A stretch of 64,000 nt of DNA from Buchnera aphidicola (Mindarus abietinus) (GCF_964059085.1 NZ_OZ060398.1:476093-540092), one strand, 5' to 3'. Positions 9,964 to 19,884 are shown, counted from the stretch's first letter. Translations and numbers: made by a program. The notes: generated from the sequence alone by a model not told the origin.

Positions 9964-10983
9964 ATGAAAAGAAAAAATATATATATCGCTTATACAGGTG
10001 GTACAATCGGAATGAAAAAATCTAATTACGGATATATTCCGGTTTCTGGATATCTTCAAAAAAAATTAATGAAAATTCCAGACTTTCAAAAAAAAGAAAT
10101 TCCTTTTTTTAAAATAAATGAATATAAACCTCTAATTGACTCATCTAATATGACTCCTAACGAATGGAATATCATTGCTAATGATATTTATAAAAATTAT
10201 AAAAAATACGATGGTTTCATTATTTTACATGGAACTGATACAATGGCGTATACTGCTTCTGCACTTTCATTTATGTTACAAAATTTAGAAAAACCTATTA
10301 TCATTACCGGTTCTCAAATTCCCTTATCAGAAATTCGATCTGATGGAAGACAAAATTTATTAAATGCTTTATTAATTGCTGCTAATTACCCAATTAATGA
10401 AGTTACATTATTTTTTAATCATAAATTATTTAGAGGTAATCGTTCTACAAAATCTAATGCTAATGGATTTAATGCTTTTACTTCTCCTAATTTTCCTTGC
10501 TTATTAAAAGTAGGAATTGACATTTCTTGTAATTATAAAATTTTTAAAAAAAAATATAAAAAAAAACTTAAATTAAATTCTATTACTCCACAACCAATTG
10601 GAATTATTACTATTTATCCTGGTATTTCAGAAAAAATAATTCATAATTTTATTTTTCAACCATTAAAAGCTTTAATATTATGCTCCTATGGTGTTGGAAA
10701 TGCTCCTCAAAATAAAAAATTCTTAAATGAATTATATTCTGCATCTAAACGAAATATTATTTTAGTTAACTTAACACAATGTATATCTGGAACAGTAAAT
10801 ATGTCGGGATATGCAACTGGAAATGCTCTTTCTAATGTAGGTGTAATCAGTGGGTACGATTTAACAATAGAAGCAGCATTAACTAAGTTACATTTTTTAT
10901 TTAGTTGCTATAAATCTATAAAAGAAATTAAAAAAATTATGAAATCTAATCTTTGTGGAGAATTAACTCTTGAAAAGCAATAG
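9964..10983 (+). CDS. ansA: L-asparaginase I (cytoplasmic)
   Basis: AnsA hydrolyses L-asparagine to aspartate and ammonia in the cytoplasm. The 339-residue protein has the asparaginase signature YTGGTIGM at residues 10-17 and the second signature ILHGTDTMAYTAS with Thr91 and Asp92, plus RSTKSNA with the catalytic lysine. Length matches E. coli AnsA (338) and there is no signal peptide, which argues against the periplasmic AnsB. It converges on nfuA. In an aphid symbiont it could use abundant host asparagine as a nitrogen source; that is inference. Confidence 0.96.
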   Translation: MKRKNIYIAYTGGTIGMKKSNYGYIPVSGYLQKKLMKIPDFQKKEIPFFKINEYKPLIDSSNMTPNEWNIIANDIYKNYKKYDGFIILHGTDTMAYTASALSFMLQNLEKPIIITGSQIPLSEIRSDGRQNLLNALLIAANYPINEVTLFFNHKLFRGNRSTKSNANGFNAFTSPNFPCLLKVGIDISCNYKIFKKKYKKKLKLNSITPQPIGIITIYPGISEKIIHNFIFQPLKALILCSYGVGNAPQNKKFLNELYSASKRNIILVNLTQCISGTVNMSGYATGNALSNVGVISGYDLTIEAALTKLHFLFSCYKSIKEIKKIMKSNLCGELTLEKQ

Positions 10984-11033
10984 CGCTATTTATTTTAAAA
11001 AAAAAATTAATAAAAAAAATCAAACTACTATTC

Positions 11034-11609
11034 CTAATAAAAAGAATGTTTTCCTTTTTTATGTTCCGTGACATCTATAACTTTTTTAAGTTCAGAAAAA
11101 TGTTTTAATAATTCTTTTTCCACTCCTGATTTTAATGTTATATGCGCCATTGAACATCCATTACAACCTCCTTTAAATTCTAATACAGCATGCTTTTCTT
11201 CTGTAATATCTACTAAAGAAATTGAACCTCCATGCAGATTGAGTTTTGGATTAATTTTTTCATTTAAAAAAATAATTATTTTATCTTTTAATGATACTGA
11301 ACAATTTAACAATGATTTTCTAACATAAGGAGCATTTAAAACTAATCTAGAGTTTTCATTTTCTTTTACAATATCTATTGTTGCATTTTTAAAATATAGA
11401 ATTATAGAATTATTAATATAAATATTAAATTTAGAATATTTAATTTCCTTATCTAACGAAGATATATCTTTTTCAAAACAATAAGTTAAACCACATTCCG
11501 CAGATTTAGTTCCTGGATTTTTTACAAATATTCGGATATGTGTATTTTTTTTTTCTTTTGATAAAAGATCAAAAAAATAATCTTGTGCCAATTTTGAAAT
11601 AGTAATCAT
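11034..11609 (-). CDS. nfuA: Fe/S biogenesis protein NfuA
   Basis: NfuA carries [4Fe-4S] clusters to target apoproteins. The 191-residue chain has the expected two domains: an N-terminal degenerate A-type domain (about residues 1-95) and a C-terminal Nfu domain whose cluster ligands Cys149 and Cys152 lie in GGCNGCSMAH. Length equals E. coli NfuA. It is divergent from bioH, the same pairing as in enterobacteria apart from lost neighbours. Since iscA is absent from the isc cluster in this window, NfuA may be an important carrier for MutY, HemW and similar clients. Confidence 0.96.
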   Translation of the reverse strand: MITISKLAQDYFFDLLSKEKKNTHIRIFVKNPGTKSAECGLTYCFEKDISSLDKEIKYSKFNIYINNSIILYFKNATIDIVKENENSRLVLNAPYVRKSLLNCSVSLKDKIIIFLNEKINPKLNLHGGSISLVDITEEKHAVLEFKGGCNGCSMAHITLKSGVEKELLKHFSELKKVIDVTEHKKGKHSFY

Positions 11610-11727
11610 TTTTATATAAAAATTGAATTAGTTAAAATTATTAATTATTATTACTTATATGTTAGTACTAAACAAGTACATCTTTTATTTTATATCTTTA
11701 ATCAAGTAAATAATTTTTTAAAAAAAT

Positions 11728-12507
11728 ATGAAAAAATTTCATCTATATAGTGTTGGAACTGGATCACAGAATTTAGTTTTGATTCACGGTTATGGATTCG
11801 ACTCAAAAATTTGGTTTTATCTTATTCAAAAACTAAAAAAATACTTTAAAATTTATGTTATAGATTTACCAGGATTCGGAAGAAATTATTTTTTTCCTAT
11901 ATTAAAATTTGATCAATTAATTGAATTAATTTCTATTTACATGCCTCCCAAAGCAATTTGGATTGGTTGGTCTTTAGGAGGGACAATAGTTAATAAGTTA
12001 GCTTTACTTTATCCTGAAAAAATTTCATCAGTTATTAATGTTTCTTCTTCCCCTTATTTTATAAAAGAAAAAAATTGGCCAGGAATAAAATTTCCTCAAT
12101 TATTAAATTATAAAAATCAATTAAAAAAAAATTATAAATTTTGTATAAAAAACTTTTTTCAACAGCAAATTTATATAACTAAAGAATATATAAATTTAAT
12201 TTATTGGAAAAACCTTCAAAAAATCATGTTAGCTTCACCGACTCCCTCTCATTTAGCTTTACAGGAAGGTTTCAATATTTTGTGTTCTATTGATTTAAGA
12301 GAAAAAATAAAAAAAATTAAAGTACCTTTACTTAGAATATATGGATCACTAGATCCAATGGTGCCTAAAAAAGTTATAAATACTGTCGATTTACTTTGTA
12401 CTAGATCAAAATCTATTATTATCAATAAAGCAGCCCATGCTCCTTTCTTGTCTCATTTAAAACATTTTTGTAAAATAATTTTTTTATTTGTAAAAACATT
12501 AAATTAA
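11728..12507 (+). CDS. bioH: Pimeloyl-[acyl-carrier protein] methyl ester esterase
   Basis: BioH removes the methyl ester from pimeloyl-ACP methyl ester, ending the early phase of biotin synthesis. This 259-residue alpha/beta hydrolase has LIHGYG near residue 18, the nucleophile elbow GWSLGG with Ser82, Asp209 in YGSLDPMVP and His237 in AAHAPF, so the triad is intact. It converges on ssb, with a perfect 14-bp hairpin between the stop codons. Whether bioC and the later bio genes are present cannot be judged here. Confidence 0.93.
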   Translation: MKKFHLYSVGTGSQNLVLIHGYGFDSKIWFYLIQKLKKYFKIYVIDLPGFGRNYFFPILKFDQLIELISIYMPPKAIWIGWSLGGTIVNKLALLYPEKISSVINVSSSPYFIKEKNWPGIKFPQLLNYKNQLKKNYKFCIKNFFQQQIYITKEYINLIYWKNLQKIMLASPTPSHLALQEGFNILCSIDLREKIKKIKVPLLRIYGSLDPMVPKKVINTVDLLCTRSKSIIINKAAHAPFLSHLKHFCKIIFLFVKTLN

Positions 12508-12566
12508 AAAAAACTTACTGAAAAAATGTTTATTTATAAAAAAATTTTAAATTTTTAAAAAAATTA

Positions 12567-12614
12567 ATTTTAGATAGTTTAACAAAACTGATAATTATTT
12601 AAACTATCTAAAAT
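12567..12614. terminator. Hairpin between convergent bioH and ssb
   Basis: A perfect 14-bp inverted repeat (ATTTTAGATAGTTT at 12567-12580 and its complement at 12601-12614) encloses a 20-base loop. It lies between the ends of bioH (plus) and ssb (minus), so it is best read as a bidirectional transcription terminator. Few other sequences of this length in the spacer contain GC pairs. Confidence 0.65.
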
Positions 12615-12623
12615 AAAGTTTTT

Positions 12624-13139
12624 TTAAAAAGGAATGTCTTCATCATCAAAATCAATATCAGATATAGTGTTTACTGTGGATAATTTACTTTTATTATTTA
12701 AATTACTATTAGTAGATTTTTTATTAAAAGATAATGATTTAGAATCTGAGGAAATTTGACTTTCATCTTTCATATTATTTGAGTGAGAATGTCTATTTCC
12801 TAACATTTGCATCGTTCCCCCTATATTAACAACAACTTCCGTTGTATATCGTTCTATACTATTTTTATCCTGCCATTTTCTAGTTTGTAATGAACCTTCT
12901 ATATATATTTGAGAACCTTTTCTTAAATATTCTCCAGCAATTTCTGCTAATTTTCCAAATAAAACAACCCTATGCCATTCTGTTTTCTCTTTATTTTCTC
13001 CGGTATTTTTATCTTTCCAAACATCTGAAGTAGCTAAAGTTATATTAGATACTGCTGTTCCATTAGGCATATATCTCACTTCTGGATCTTGACCTAAATT
13101 ACCTATTAATATTACTTTATTAATTCCTCGACTTGCCAT
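12624..13139 (-). CDS. ssb: Single-stranded DNA-binding protein
   Basis: SSB binds and protects single-stranded DNA in replication, repair and recombination. The 171-residue protein has an N-terminal OB fold (about residues 1-110, starting [22 protein letters not shown]), a serine- and asparagine-rich linker, and the conserved acidic C-terminal tail ending DDEDIPF, which recruits partner proteins. Length is near E. coli (178). It stands alone with its own spacer upstream. Confidence 0.98.
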   Translation of the reverse strand: MASRGINKVILIGNLGQDPEVRYMPNGTAVSNITLATSDVWKDKNTGENKEKTEWHRVVLFGKLAEIAGEYLRKGSQIYIEGSLQTRKWQDKNSIERYTTEVVVNIGGTMQMLGNRHSHSNNMKDESQISSDSKSLSFNKKSTNSNLNNKSKLSTVNTISDIDFDDEDIPF

Positions 13140-13408
13140 TATTTTTAGTCCTTAAATGTAAGATTTAATTTAAAATAATTTATTTACTTAAAAATAATTA
13201 ATAGTATTTATTACTATTATTTTCTTAAATTCACTATATTTTTCAAAATTTTTAATCTTTTTTAAATTTATCTATAACTGTTTTTTTATTTTTTTTTAAA
13301 AAAATAAAAAAATTATTATTTTTCTATAAAAATATATATATCATATATAATACATCTTAAAAAAATTATTTAGATATTTTTTCTAATAATGTTAAATATA
13401 AAAATAAA

Positions 13409-14392
13409 ATGAAGATTTTAAAAAAAAATTATTACCATAAATTCTCAATAGCGCCAATGTTTAATTATACTAATAGACACTGTCGTTATTTTTTTAGAAA
13501 ATTAACAAAAAAATCACTTTTATATACAGAAATGATAGTTGCTAACGATTGTTTAGGAAAAATAGAAAAAAAAATGATTTTTAACCCTAAAATTGAAAGT
13601 CCTACTTCTATACAACTAGCTGGAAGAATTCCTAAAAAAATAGCAAAGTGCGCTGAATTAGCATATTTAAAAGGTTTTAATGAAATTAATTTAAACGTTG
13701 GTTGTCCGTCAGATAGAATTAATAAAGCCTATTTTGGTGTTTCCTTAATGAATGAAACAATTACAGTAAATAATATTATTCAATCTATTTCTGAATATGT
13801 TCCTATTCCAATTACTATTAAAACGAGAATCGGAATAAATCAACAAGATAAATATAATTTTTTAAGCAATTTTATATATGAAATTTCTAAAAATAATATT
13901 TGTAAAACTTTTATAGTTCATGCTAGAAAAGCATTACTTCCTAATATAAGCACCAAAAAAAATCATCAAATTCCAAAAATAAATTATAATTTTATATATA
14001 AATTAAAACATGATTTTCCACATTTAACATTTGTTATTAATGGAAATATTAACTCAATCAATTTAGCTCAAGAACATTTAAAAAAAACAGATGGTGTAAT
14101 GTTAGGAAGAGCAATATATAATAATCCATCAATTTTACAAAATGTAGATAATTTAATCTTCAATAAATCTTATAAACCTATTAAAATGTCAAATATAATA
14201 AAAAAAATGTATCCTTATATTAAAAAAGAACTTTCTTTAAAAACACCTTTACATCATATAACCAGACATTTTTTAAATGCATTTCATGGAAAAAAAGGAT
14301 CTTCTTTATGGAAACAATATTTAAATAAAAATGCTATTAAGCATAATGCTGATTTAAAAGTTTTAGATAATGCCTTAAAATTTATAGCTTAA
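13409..14392 (+). CDS. dusA: tRNA-dihydrouridine synthase A
   Basis: DusA reduces uridine to dihydrouridine in the tRNA D-loop using FMN and NADPH. The 327-residue protein has the N-terminal SIAPMFNYTNRHCRYF segment, the catalytic GCPSD segment with Cys99, KTRIGIN near residue 140, the IVHARKA segment and the flavin-binding DGVMLGRAIYNNP near residue 230. Length is close to E. coli DusA. It is followed by dnaB in the same direction after a 303-base spacer. Confidence 0.95.
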   Translation: MKILKKNYYHKFSIAPMFNYTNRHCRYFFRKLTKKSLLYTEMIVANDCLGKIEKKMIFNPKIESPTSIQLAGRIPKKIAKCAELAYLKGFNEINLNVGCPSDRINKAYFGVSLMNETITVNNIIQSISEYVPIPITIKTRIGINQQDKYNFLSNFIYEISKNNICKTFIVHARKALLPNISTKKNHQIPKINYNFIYKLKHDFPHLTFVINGNINSINLAQEHLKKTDGVMLGRAIYNNPSILQNVDNLIFNKSYKPIKMSNIIKKMYPYIKKELSLKTPLHHITRHFLNAFHGKKGSSLWKQYLNKNAIKHNADLKVLDNALKFIA

Positions 14393-14695
14393 CGAAGAAT
14401 CATCTAAAATTTATTATTCTATGAATATTAAATATTCATAAATAAGAAATAATAATTTTTAAAAATTATTTGATAAAATTATTTTTTTAAAATGTAATAA
14501 AATTAAAAAATGAATATTTTTCTAAATAAATTTATTTATAAATAACTTTTAAAACATTAATATCGTTTATTAATAATATTAAATATTTCACAAATAAACT
14601 TTTTATAAAATAAAAAATCAATTTTTTAAATAAATAAATATATTTTTTTAAAAAAACTATTAACTACAAAATTAAATTTTGGTATTGTATTAAAT
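14393..14695. other. Spacer between dusA and dnaB
   Basis: This 303-base AT-rich spacer holds one visible element, a perfect 21-base palindrome TATGAATATT-A-AATATTCATA at 14420-14440, about 28 bases after the dusA stop. It may end dusA transcription. No gene is seen in the rest, which should contain the dnaB promoter. Confidence 0.5.
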
Positions 14696-16084
14696 ATGAT
14701 TAAAAATAAATTTTATCAAAAATTACAGATAAAAGAAGAATTCTTAAAAATCCCTCCACATTCTCTAGAAGCTGAACAATCAGTTTTAGGAGGTTTGATG
14801 CTAGATAACGAATTGTGGGATATTATTTCTGATAAAATCGTTGTTAATGATTTTTTTAGTCAAGCACATAGAATAATTTTTTTAGAAATGCAACACTTGT
14901 TTAATCATGGACACCCTATTGATCTAATTACTTTATCTGAATCTTTAGAACAGAAAGGTACACTAGATAATGCTGGAAGATTCTCTTACCTTGCTGAATT
15001 ATCTAAAAATACTCCTAGTACTGCCAACATTTCTGCTTACGCTGACATAATTAAAGAACGTGCAATTATTAGAGATATAATATTAGTTGCTAATAAAATT
15101 GCAAATGCTGGCTATAATCCTAAAGGAAAAAAAAGTGAAGAATTATTAGACTATGCCGAATCCAGCGTATTCAAAATCTCAGAAAATAGAAATAAAAACT
15201 ATTCAGGACCTAAAAATATTGAAGAAATTTTAGATATTACTGTAACAAAAATAGAAAAATTATTTAATACTCCACAGGATGGAATAACCGGATTAAATAC
15301 AGGGTATCCGGATATTAATAAAAAAACTTCAGGTTTGCAAAATTCTGAATTTATTATTATAGCAGCAAGACCATCCATGGGAAAAACTACTTTCGCTATG
15401 AATATCTGTGAAAATGCCGCTATGATATATGAAAAACCTGTTTTAATATTTAGTTTAGAAATGCCAGGAGAACAAATTATGATACGGATGTTATCTTCAT
15501 TATCTAGAGTAAATCAAACAAATATTAGAACCGGTCAGTTAAGCGACGAAGATTGGTCAAGAATTTATGGAACTATTAATATTTTATTAAAAAAAAAGAA
15601 TATTTATATAGATGATTCTTCTGCGTTAACTCCTACCGATATTAGATCTAGAGCTAGAAGAATTTATAGAGAAAATAACGGTTTAAGTTTAATTATGATT
15701 GATTATCTTCAACTCATGCGAGTACCTTCTTTATCAGAAAATAGAACTCTAGAAATTGCCGAAGTATCAAGAAGTTTAAAAGCTTTAGCTAAAGAATTAA
15801 AAATTCCTATTATTGCTTTGTCTCAACTAAATCGTTCTTTAGAACAAAGAGCAGATAAACGACCTTTAAATTCGGATTTAAGAGAGTCAGGTTCTTTAGA
15901 ACAAGACGCAGATTTAATTATGTTTATTTATAGAGATGAAATTTATCATCAAAATAGTGATTTAAAAGGAATTGCTGAAATTATTATTGGAAAACAAAGA
16001 AACGGACCGATAGGAACTGTTAAATTAACGTTTAATGGAAGTTGGTCTAGATTCGATAACTATGCCACTCAACACTATAAATAA
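14696..16084 (+). CDS. dnaB: Replicative DNA helicase
   Basis: DnaB is the hexameric 5'-3' helicase that unwinds the replication fork. The 462-residue protein has the N-terminal primase-interacting domain (PPHSLEAEQSVLGGLMLDN near residue 20), the Walker A segment ARPSMGKTTFAMN near residue 228, a Walker B LIMIDYLQLM segment near residue 340, and the C-terminal LRESGSLEQDADLIMF region. Length is close to E. coli (471). A 30-bp perfect hairpin follows the stop codon before gshB. Confidence 0.98.
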   Translation: MIKNKFYQKLQIKEEFLKIPPHSLEAEQSVLGGLMLDNELWDIISDKIVVNDFFSQAHRIIFLEMQHLFNHGHPIDLITLSESLEQKGTLDNAGRFSYLAELSKNTPSTANISAYADIIKERAIIRDIILVANKIANAGYNPKGKKSEELLDYAESSVFKISENRNKNYSGPKNIEEILDITVTKIEKLFNTPQDGITGLNTGYPDINKKTSGLQNSEFIIIAARPSMGKTTFAMNICENAAMIYEKPVLIFSLEMPGEQIMIRMLSSLSRVNQTNIRTGQLSDEDWSRIYGTINILLKKKNIYIDDSSALTPTDIRSRARRIYRENNGLSLIMIDYLQLMRVPSLSENRTLEIAEVSRSLKALAKELKIPIIALSQLNRSLEQRADKRPLNSDLRESGSLEQDADLIMFIYRDEIYHQNSDLKGIAEIIIGKQRNGPIGTVKLTFNGSWSRFDNYATQHYK

Positions 16085-16119
16085 TTATTATTAATATACA
16101 TTTAAAAAAAATTAATAAT

Positions 16120-16184
16120 ATAAAATCTATATTTTATAGAAATAAATTTTTTTGAAATTTATTTCTATAAAATATAGATTTTAT
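16120..16184 (+). terminator. Long perfect hairpin after dnaB
   Basis: Bases 16120-16149 are perfectly complementary to 16155-16184, giving a 30-bp stem with a 5-base loop (TTTTG). It contains only a few GC pairs. It lies between co-directional dnaB and gshB and most likely terminates dnaB transcription or stabilises the 3' end of its messenger. A perfect 30-bp repeat is unusual in a genome where neutral DNA erodes quickly. Confidence 0.6.
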
Positions 16185-16223
16185 TATCTCAAATTTAAAA
16201 TAATAACAATATCAGGTTAAAAT

Positions 16224-17174
16224 ATGAAAATTCATCTTGGAATAATTATGGATCCAATTTCTTCTATAAATATTAAAAAAGACTCTACTTTTTCAATGTT
16301 ATTACAAGCTCAAGAAAGAAATTATATTATTTATTATATGGAACCAAAAAATATTTTTTTTAAAGAAAATAAAGTATATGGAAGAACAAAATATTTGACA
16401 GTTATTAAAGATAAAAAAAAATGGTTTTCTTTTTCAGAAGAAAAAATAACTTTATTATCAGAACTAAATGTTATTCTTATGAGAAAAGATCCTCCAGTAA
16501 ATATAGAATTTATTTATTTGACTTATTTATTAGATAAATTAAAAAAAGAAAATGTACTTGTTATTAACAATCCTACTAGTCTTCGAAATTATAATGAAAA
16601 ACTATTAGCTACAAATTTTCCTAAAATTATACCTAAAACTTTAATGAGTCGAAGTATTGCTGAAATAAAAAAATTTTTATATGAACATAAAGATATTATA
16701 ATAAAACCATTAGATGCAATGGGTGGAAAATCCATCTTTCGAATAAAAGATAAAGATGAAAATAAACAAGTTATTTTAGAAACTATGACAAAAAATGGGA
16801 AAAAATTTTGTTTGTCTCAAAAATATGTTTCAGACGTTCAATACGGGGATAAACGAATACTTATTGTGGATAATTATATTGTTCCATGGTGCCTAACTAG
16901 AATACCTAAAAAAGGAGAAAATAGAGCAAATTTAGCTGTTGGAGGTATAGGGAAAGTTAATAAATTAACTTCTCAAGATTATATAATTGCTAACTGTGTA
17001 TTACCTTTTTTAAAGAAAAAAGAAATATTTTTTGTTGGACTAGATGTTATTGGAAATAAATTAATTGAAATTAATATTACCAGCCCAACTGGGATTTGTC
17101 AGATTGAAAATTTCTCTAAAATTTCTATTACCCAAAAATTATTTCATTTTATTGAAAAAAAAATAATTAATTAA
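16224..17174 (+). CDS. gshB: Glutathione synthetase
   Basis: GshB joins gamma-glutamylcysteine and glycine with ATP to form glutathione. The 316-residue ATP-grasp protein has exactly the E. coli length. Visible features are the N-terminal GIIMDPISSINIKKDSTFSM segment, the ATP-grasp strand IIKPLDAMGGKSIF near residue 160, and FVGLDVIGN followed by INITSPTGICQIE near residue 290. It is followed by ruvX, as in enterobacteria (gshB-yqgE-yqgF), with yqgE missing. Confidence 0.97.
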   Translation: MKIHLGIIMDPISSINIKKDSTFSMLLQAQERNYIIYYMEPKNIFFKENKVYGRTKYLTVIKDKKKWFSFSEEKITLLSELNVILMRKDPPVNIEFIYLTYLLDKLKKENVLVINNPTSLRNYNEKLLATNFPKIIPKTLMSRSIAEIKKFLYEHKDIIIKPLDAMGGKSIFRIKDKDENKQVILETMTKNGKKFCLSQKYVSDVQYGDKRILIVDNYIVPWCLTRIPKKGENRANLAVGGIGKVNKLTSQDYIIANCVLPFLKKKEIFFVGLDVIGNKLIEINITSPTGICQIENFSKISITQKLFHFIEKKIIN

Positions 17175-17291
17175 AAATTAACAATTTATTTCAACTAAAA
17201 AAAATTAATTTGTTTTTTTAATTAACATTAACAATTAAATTTAAAAAGAATATATATTCATTAATTTTTTAAAATAAGGATAATTATTTAA

Positions 17292-17717
17292 TTGATAGTA
17301 CTATCGTTTGATTTTGGAACTAAAATTATAGGTGTTGCTGTTGGAGAAACACTATTCCATACAACAAAAGTTTTAAAACACTTAAAATGCAAAAAAAATT
17401 ATCCAAATTGGGATTCTGTTCGTAAGTTAATAAATTGTTGGAAACCTAGTATGATTGTTGTCGGTTTACCTATATATAAAAATAAAAAAAAACAAAATAT
17501 AACTAAAAAAATAAAAAAATTTGTTGAAATTTTAAAAGAAAAATTTCAATTAAAAGTTCAATTACACAATGAATATTTAACAACTATAGAAGCAAAAAAT
17601 TATTTATTTAATAACGGTGGTTTTAAAGCACTAAAAAAGGGGAAAATTGATTCTTTATCAGCAGCTTTAATTTTAGAAAGTTGGTATTTTTCTTTACAAA
17701 AAGTTAAAAAAAATTAG
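17292..17717 (+). CDS. ruvX: Putative pre-16S rRNA nuclease RuvX/YqgF
   Basis: YqgF has an RNase H-like fold and is thought to trim the 5' end of pre-16S rRNA. The 141-residue product has the N-terminal signature LSFDFGTKIIGVAVG, the VVGLPIYKN segment and a C-terminal IDSLSAALILESW segment with the conserved acidic residue. The start is TTG at 17292-17294; an AAGGA element ends 11 bases upstream, and there is no ATG before the conserved core. Synteny with gshB supports the call. Confidence 0.93.
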   Translation: MIVLSFDFGTKIIGVAVGETLFHTTKVLKHLKCKKNYPNWDSVRKLINCWKPSMIVVGLPIYKNKKKQNITKKIKKFVEILKEKFQLKVQLHNEYLTTIEAKNYLFNNGGFKALKKGKIDSLSAALILESWYFSLQKVKKN

Positions 17718-17877
17718 TTTTTTTTTATTTAATTTATTTTATTAAATTACATTCTTTGTATATTAAAAATTTTTAAAATTATCGTATTAATATATTTAAT
17801 ATATTATTTAACTTCGTTAGTTTTAATATAAATATTCCTTAAAAAAAATTAAAAATATAAATTTAAATATTATCAAG

Positions 17878-19008
17878 ATGAAAAAATTATCTTTTATTAG
17901 TTTATATATCCATATTCCATGGTGTATTAAAAAGTGTCCTTATTGTGATTTTCACTCATTTAAAAAGAAAAAAAAATTGCTTCCAGAAAAAAAATATATT
18001 TATCATCTTTTGCAAGATTTAAAAGAAAATATACCTTTAATAAATTCTAGAAAAATAAATACGATTTTTATCGGTGGTGGAACTCCTAGTTTATTTAGCG
18101 GAAAAAGTATAAATTTTTTAATAAAAGAAATTAAAAAAAATGTTGACGTTATAGAAAATGCTGAAATTACTATAGAAGCAAATCCAACTACCGTTGAAAG
18201 TAAAAAATTTTTTGAATATAAAAATGCTGGAATAAATAGATTATCTATTGGAATACAATCTTTTAAAAAAAATAGTTTAAATTACTTGAATCGTAATTAT
18301 TCTATAAAAGAAATTAAAAATTCTATAAAAATTGCTAAGATAGCTAATTTTAATAATATAAATTTTGATTTAATGCATAGTTTACCAAATCAAACTTTAG
18401 AAATGGCAATTTTTGATTTACAAAAAGCAATTTCATTTAATCCTTCTCATATTTCTTGGTATCAATTAATGATAGAACCTAATACAAATTTTTTTTATGT
18501 TAATCATAAATTTCCAAATGAAAATACAATAGATAAAATATTCAAAAAAGGTGAAGAAATTCTTATTTCTTCAGGTTATAAAAAATATGAAATATCTTCG
18601 TATTTTAAAAAAAATCCTTGTTTACATAATTTAAATTATTGGGAATTCGGAGATTATTTAGGAATAGGATGTGGAGCACACAGTAAAGTTACTCTAGATA
18701 ATGGGAAAATTATTAGAATCTCTAAACAAAAAAAAATACTAGAATTTATGAATGGATCATATATTGATAAGAAAAAAGAACTTTCTAAAAAAGATATCTT
18801 ACTTGAATATTTTATGAATGTATTACGATTAATGAAACCTATTAATAAAAAAGAATTCTATAAAAAAACAGGATTAAATAAAGAAAATATTTCTTTAATC
18901 ATTAAAAATGCAATAAATAAGAAATATTTAATAGAAAATTCAAGTTTCTGGATAACTACTGAAAAAGGAAAAAATTTTTTAAATGATTTATTAGAAGAAT
19001 TTTGTTAA
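17878..19008 (+). CDS. hemW: Radical SAM heme chaperone HemW
   Basis: HemW (formerly YggW) is a radical SAM protein related to HemN that binds heme and is thought to deliver it to membrane proteins. The 376-residue chain begins SLYIHIPWCIKKCPYCDFHSF, containing the CX3CX2C cluster motif, then has IFIGGGTPSLF near residue 64, IEANP and the NRLSIGIQSF segment. As the cysteines are intact it should bind a [4Fe-4S] cluster. It is not a proven coproporphyrinogen oxidase, so it should not be called hemN. It converges on trmB. Confidence 0.94.
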   Translation: MKKLSFISLYIHIPWCIKKCPYCDFHSFKKKKKLLPEKKYIYHLLQDLKENIPLINSRKINTIFIGGGTPSLFSGKSINFLIKEIKKNVDVIENAEITIEANPTTVESKKFFEYKNAGINRLSIGIQSFKKNSLNYLNRNYSIKEIKNSIKIAKIANFNNINFDLMHSLPNQTLEMAIFDLQKAISFNPSHISWYQLMIEPNTNFFYVNHKFPNENTIDKIFKKGEEILISSGYKKYEISSYFKKNPCLHNLNYWEFGDYLGIGCGAHSKVTLDNGKIIRISKQKKILEFMNGSYIDKKKELSKKDILLEYFMNVLRLMKPINKKEFYKKTGLNKENISLIIKNAINKKYLIENSSFWITTEKGKNFLNDLLEEFC

Positions 19009-19060
19009 TTTAAAGAATTAATCTATTTTTTTAAAAAAAATAAATTTTATGAAAAACTGT

Positions 19061-19780
19061 TTATTTAACACGTTTGAATATTAATTCAAAAATAGTATTT
19101 CCTAAAGAAATTCCTTTTTTTTCAAATTTTGTTATAGGTCTATCTTTAGATCTTTTCATATATTTTTGATCTTTTGATAGATTTATAAATCCTGAAAAAT
19201 TATTAAATATATGCAAAACTTCTTCAGCGTATGTTTGACTATCAGTTATGATATGAATTGTTCCATTTATAATTAATTTTGCATGAATAGTTTTAGAAAA
19301 ATTAATATTTATCATTCTTCTTTTTTTATGACGTTTTTTTTCCCAAGGATCAGGAAAAAAAATTTGAATTTTTGAAAAAGTTTTTTTTTGAATCATATTA
19401 TTCAATACTTCTATAGCATCATGAAAAATAATTTTTACATTCTTTGCATTTTGTTTATCAATATATTTTAAACAATTTCCTATTCCTGATTCATACACTT
19501 CTATTCCTAAAAAATTTTTTTTTGGATTTTTTATTGCCATTTCAACTAAAGATTTACCAGTACCAAAACCAATCTCTAGAATAATAGGATTATTATTTAA
19601 AAATATTTTTTTTATATCAAAAGAATCTTTTTCAAATGTTACCCCTAATTTAGGCCATAAATTATTTATTGCTCTTATTTGAGATTTTGTGATTCTTCCT
19701 CTTCTTATTACAAAACTTTGAATTTTTCGTAAAAAAATTTCTTTTTTCTCATATTTTTTTATAAAAATATCATTTTTCAT
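19061..19780 (-). CDS. trmB: tRNA (guanine-N7-)-methyltransferase
   Basis: TrmB forms 7-methylguanosine at position 46 of tRNA with SAM. The 239-residue protein has the same length as the E. coli enzyme. It shows RRGRITKSQ near residue 27, the SAM-binding LEIGFGTGKSL segment near residue 69, the catalytic-region IFFPDPWEKKRHKKRR near residue 140 and the C-terminal RPITKFEKKG segment. It is divergent from mutY, the same neighbour as in enterobacteria. Confidence 0.97.
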   Translation of the reverse strand: MKNDIFIKKYEKKEIFLRKIQSFVIRRGRITKSQIRAINNLWPKLGVTFEKDSFDIKKIFLNNNPIILEIGFGTGKSLVEMAIKNPKKNFLGIEVYESGIGNCLKYIDKQNAKNVKIIFHDAIEVLNNMIQKKTFSKIQIFFPDPWEKKRHKKRRMININFSKTIHAKLIINGTIHIITDSQTYAEEVLHIFNNFSGFINLSKDQKYMKRSKDRPITKFEKKGISLGNTIFELIFKRVK

Positions 19781-19884
19781 ATTTCACCAAAATTTTTTTT
19801 ATTTAAATTTAAAAAAATATTTAACTTTAAATTTAATTAAATTAATATTAGACTACATTAATCTAAAATAAGGAATATTTAAAT

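Noticed and set aside
13700..13745. Possible loss of the catalytic cysteine in DusA (FGVSLM where E. coli has FGACLM)
   Set aside because: The catalytic cysteine of the Dus family is the one in GCPS, which is present as Cys99; the other cysteine is not conserved.
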